A stretch of DNA of 5,759 bases. Origin: Bacteriovoracaceae bacterium UBA2428 (lineage in GTDB: Bacteria > Bdellovibrionota > UBA2428). Position 1 is the first letter of the stretch, and each line of letters begins with the position of its first letter. Location of the stretch: the NCBI GenBank assembly GCA_002343545.1, contig DDRA01000123.1, positions 1 to 5,759 of the forward strand, in the 5' to 3' direction. The translations under genes were made by a program, and so were the position numbers. The notes under the pieces were generated by a model, which had not been told where the DNA came from, did no database searches, and saw nothing but the letters and a program-made list of their open reading frames with translations. This document shows, piece after piece, positions 5,284-5,759 of this stretch.

Positions 5284-5759
5284 ATGGCAAGGCCGCGCGA
5301 TATTTCTCCGTGCAAGAAAAGAGAAAGAGTCTACGGGCACGGACGGCGCTTCACCGCCTGTGAGTGCGCCCACGCATTCAAATGCTCAGCTTCTCGGATC
5401 GAGCAGCCCGAATGGATTAGCTACGGGTTAAATGAGAAGGGGCAAACGATTCGCCTCGAAGACAAATCGAAGCTCCCCGACCGCACTCTTCTTGCTGTTC
5501 CTTGTGATGAGACCTTCCTAGAGAAGCGCTCGCCAGGAACGCGCCTTCATGCAAACGCCCGAGGTGAGAACACAAAGTTTGCGGGCTGTCTGGACGTTGA
5601 ACGCTTTCTTATAAATGGCGAGTTTGTTCGCTACGAGCCCCGCGAGAGGATCGGGCGCAAGCTCGACACGGGCGAGTCAGCAGAACTTTTCAAAAGCCTT
5701 GCCGATTATGGCAGGCCGACGAGCGACGATCTTTTGGTGTTTCTTTTGGAGGGCGCGCG
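5284..5759 (+). CDS. Cys-containing protein of unknown function, C-terminus cut by window edge
   Basis: I do not recognise the family. The frame stays open for 158 residues to the right edge with a coding-like composition. The basic N-terminus carries C10, C26, C28 and C34 (a C-N15-C-x-C-N5-C spacing), which could bind a metal; C74 and C102 follow. Later stretches such as FAGCLDVERFLINGEFVRYEP and AELFKSLADYGRPTSDDLLVFLLEG look like ordinary globular protein with a C-terminal helix. The ATG at 5284 is the only usual start in frame, because an in-frame TAA sits at 5251-5253. No Shine-Dalgarno is evident before it, unlike the leftward genes, so it may be leaderless or weakly translated. Divergent placement across the dyad-rich region would suit a regulator, replication or transfer protein, but nothing shows which. 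Confidence 0.75.
   Translation, partial: MARPRDISPCKKRERVYGHGRRFTACECAHAFKCSASRIEQPEWISYGLNEKGQTIRLEDKSKLPDRTLLAVPCDETFLEKRSPGTRLHANARGENTKFAGCLDVERFLINGEFVRYEPRERIGRKLDTGESAELFKSLADYGRPTSDDLLVFLLEGA

Noticed and set aside
5157..5363. Rightward 68-residue frame from a TTG start
   Set aside because: It spans the GGGGTATACCCC palindrome, has no ribosome-binding site, and overlaps the longer open frame starting at 5284, which continues to the window edge.

Overview
The window looks like part of an integrative mobilizable or conjugative element in a bacterium. Base composition is mid-GC by eye (not computed). Genes are tightly packed and most starts carry strong AAAGGAGA-type Shine-Dalgarno sequences. 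No feature fixes the host. A proteobacterial or Bdellovibrionota-like host is a guess from style, not a demonstrated assignment. There are no rRNA genes, CRISPR arrays, recognisable tRNAs or DDE-type insertion sequences.

Layout. About 85% of the window is one leftward (minus-strand) cluster. In transcription order it encodes: a VirD4/TraD-type coupling ATPase (3283-4872); a replication-relaxation (Replic_Relax/MobC-like) winged-helix protein with a nuclease-like core (2526-3290); a small two-helix membrane protein (2152-2529); a 109-bp nested inverted repeat (2007-2115); a small basic protein of unknown function whose start is uncertain (about 1695-2012); and a large serine recombinase that runs off the left edge (1-1702). 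Three of the junctions overlap by 8, 4 and 8 bp, which suggests a translationally coupled operon. The exception is the stretch holding the inverted repeat. To the right lies a 411-bp non-coding region (4873-5283) rich in dyads and short repeats. Beyond it, a rightward Cys-containing gene of unknown function (5284 onward) leaves the window.

Working model. The serine recombinase would integrate and excise the element. The coupling protein would feed its DNA to a type IV secretion channel, either its own outside the window or one borrowed from another element. The Replic_Relax protein would help process the transfer origin. The dyad-rich region between the divergent genes is the best place in the window for promoters, operators and possibly oriT. 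No classical nicking relaxase is visible, so one must lie outside the window, be supplied in trans, or be replaced by something here.

The most unusual features are the nested palindrome, which would bury the putative ribosome-binding site and GTG start of the small gene ahead of the recombinase; two perfect 12-bp-arm palindromes inside the Replic_Relax gene; and the dyad cluster upstream of the coupling-protein gene.
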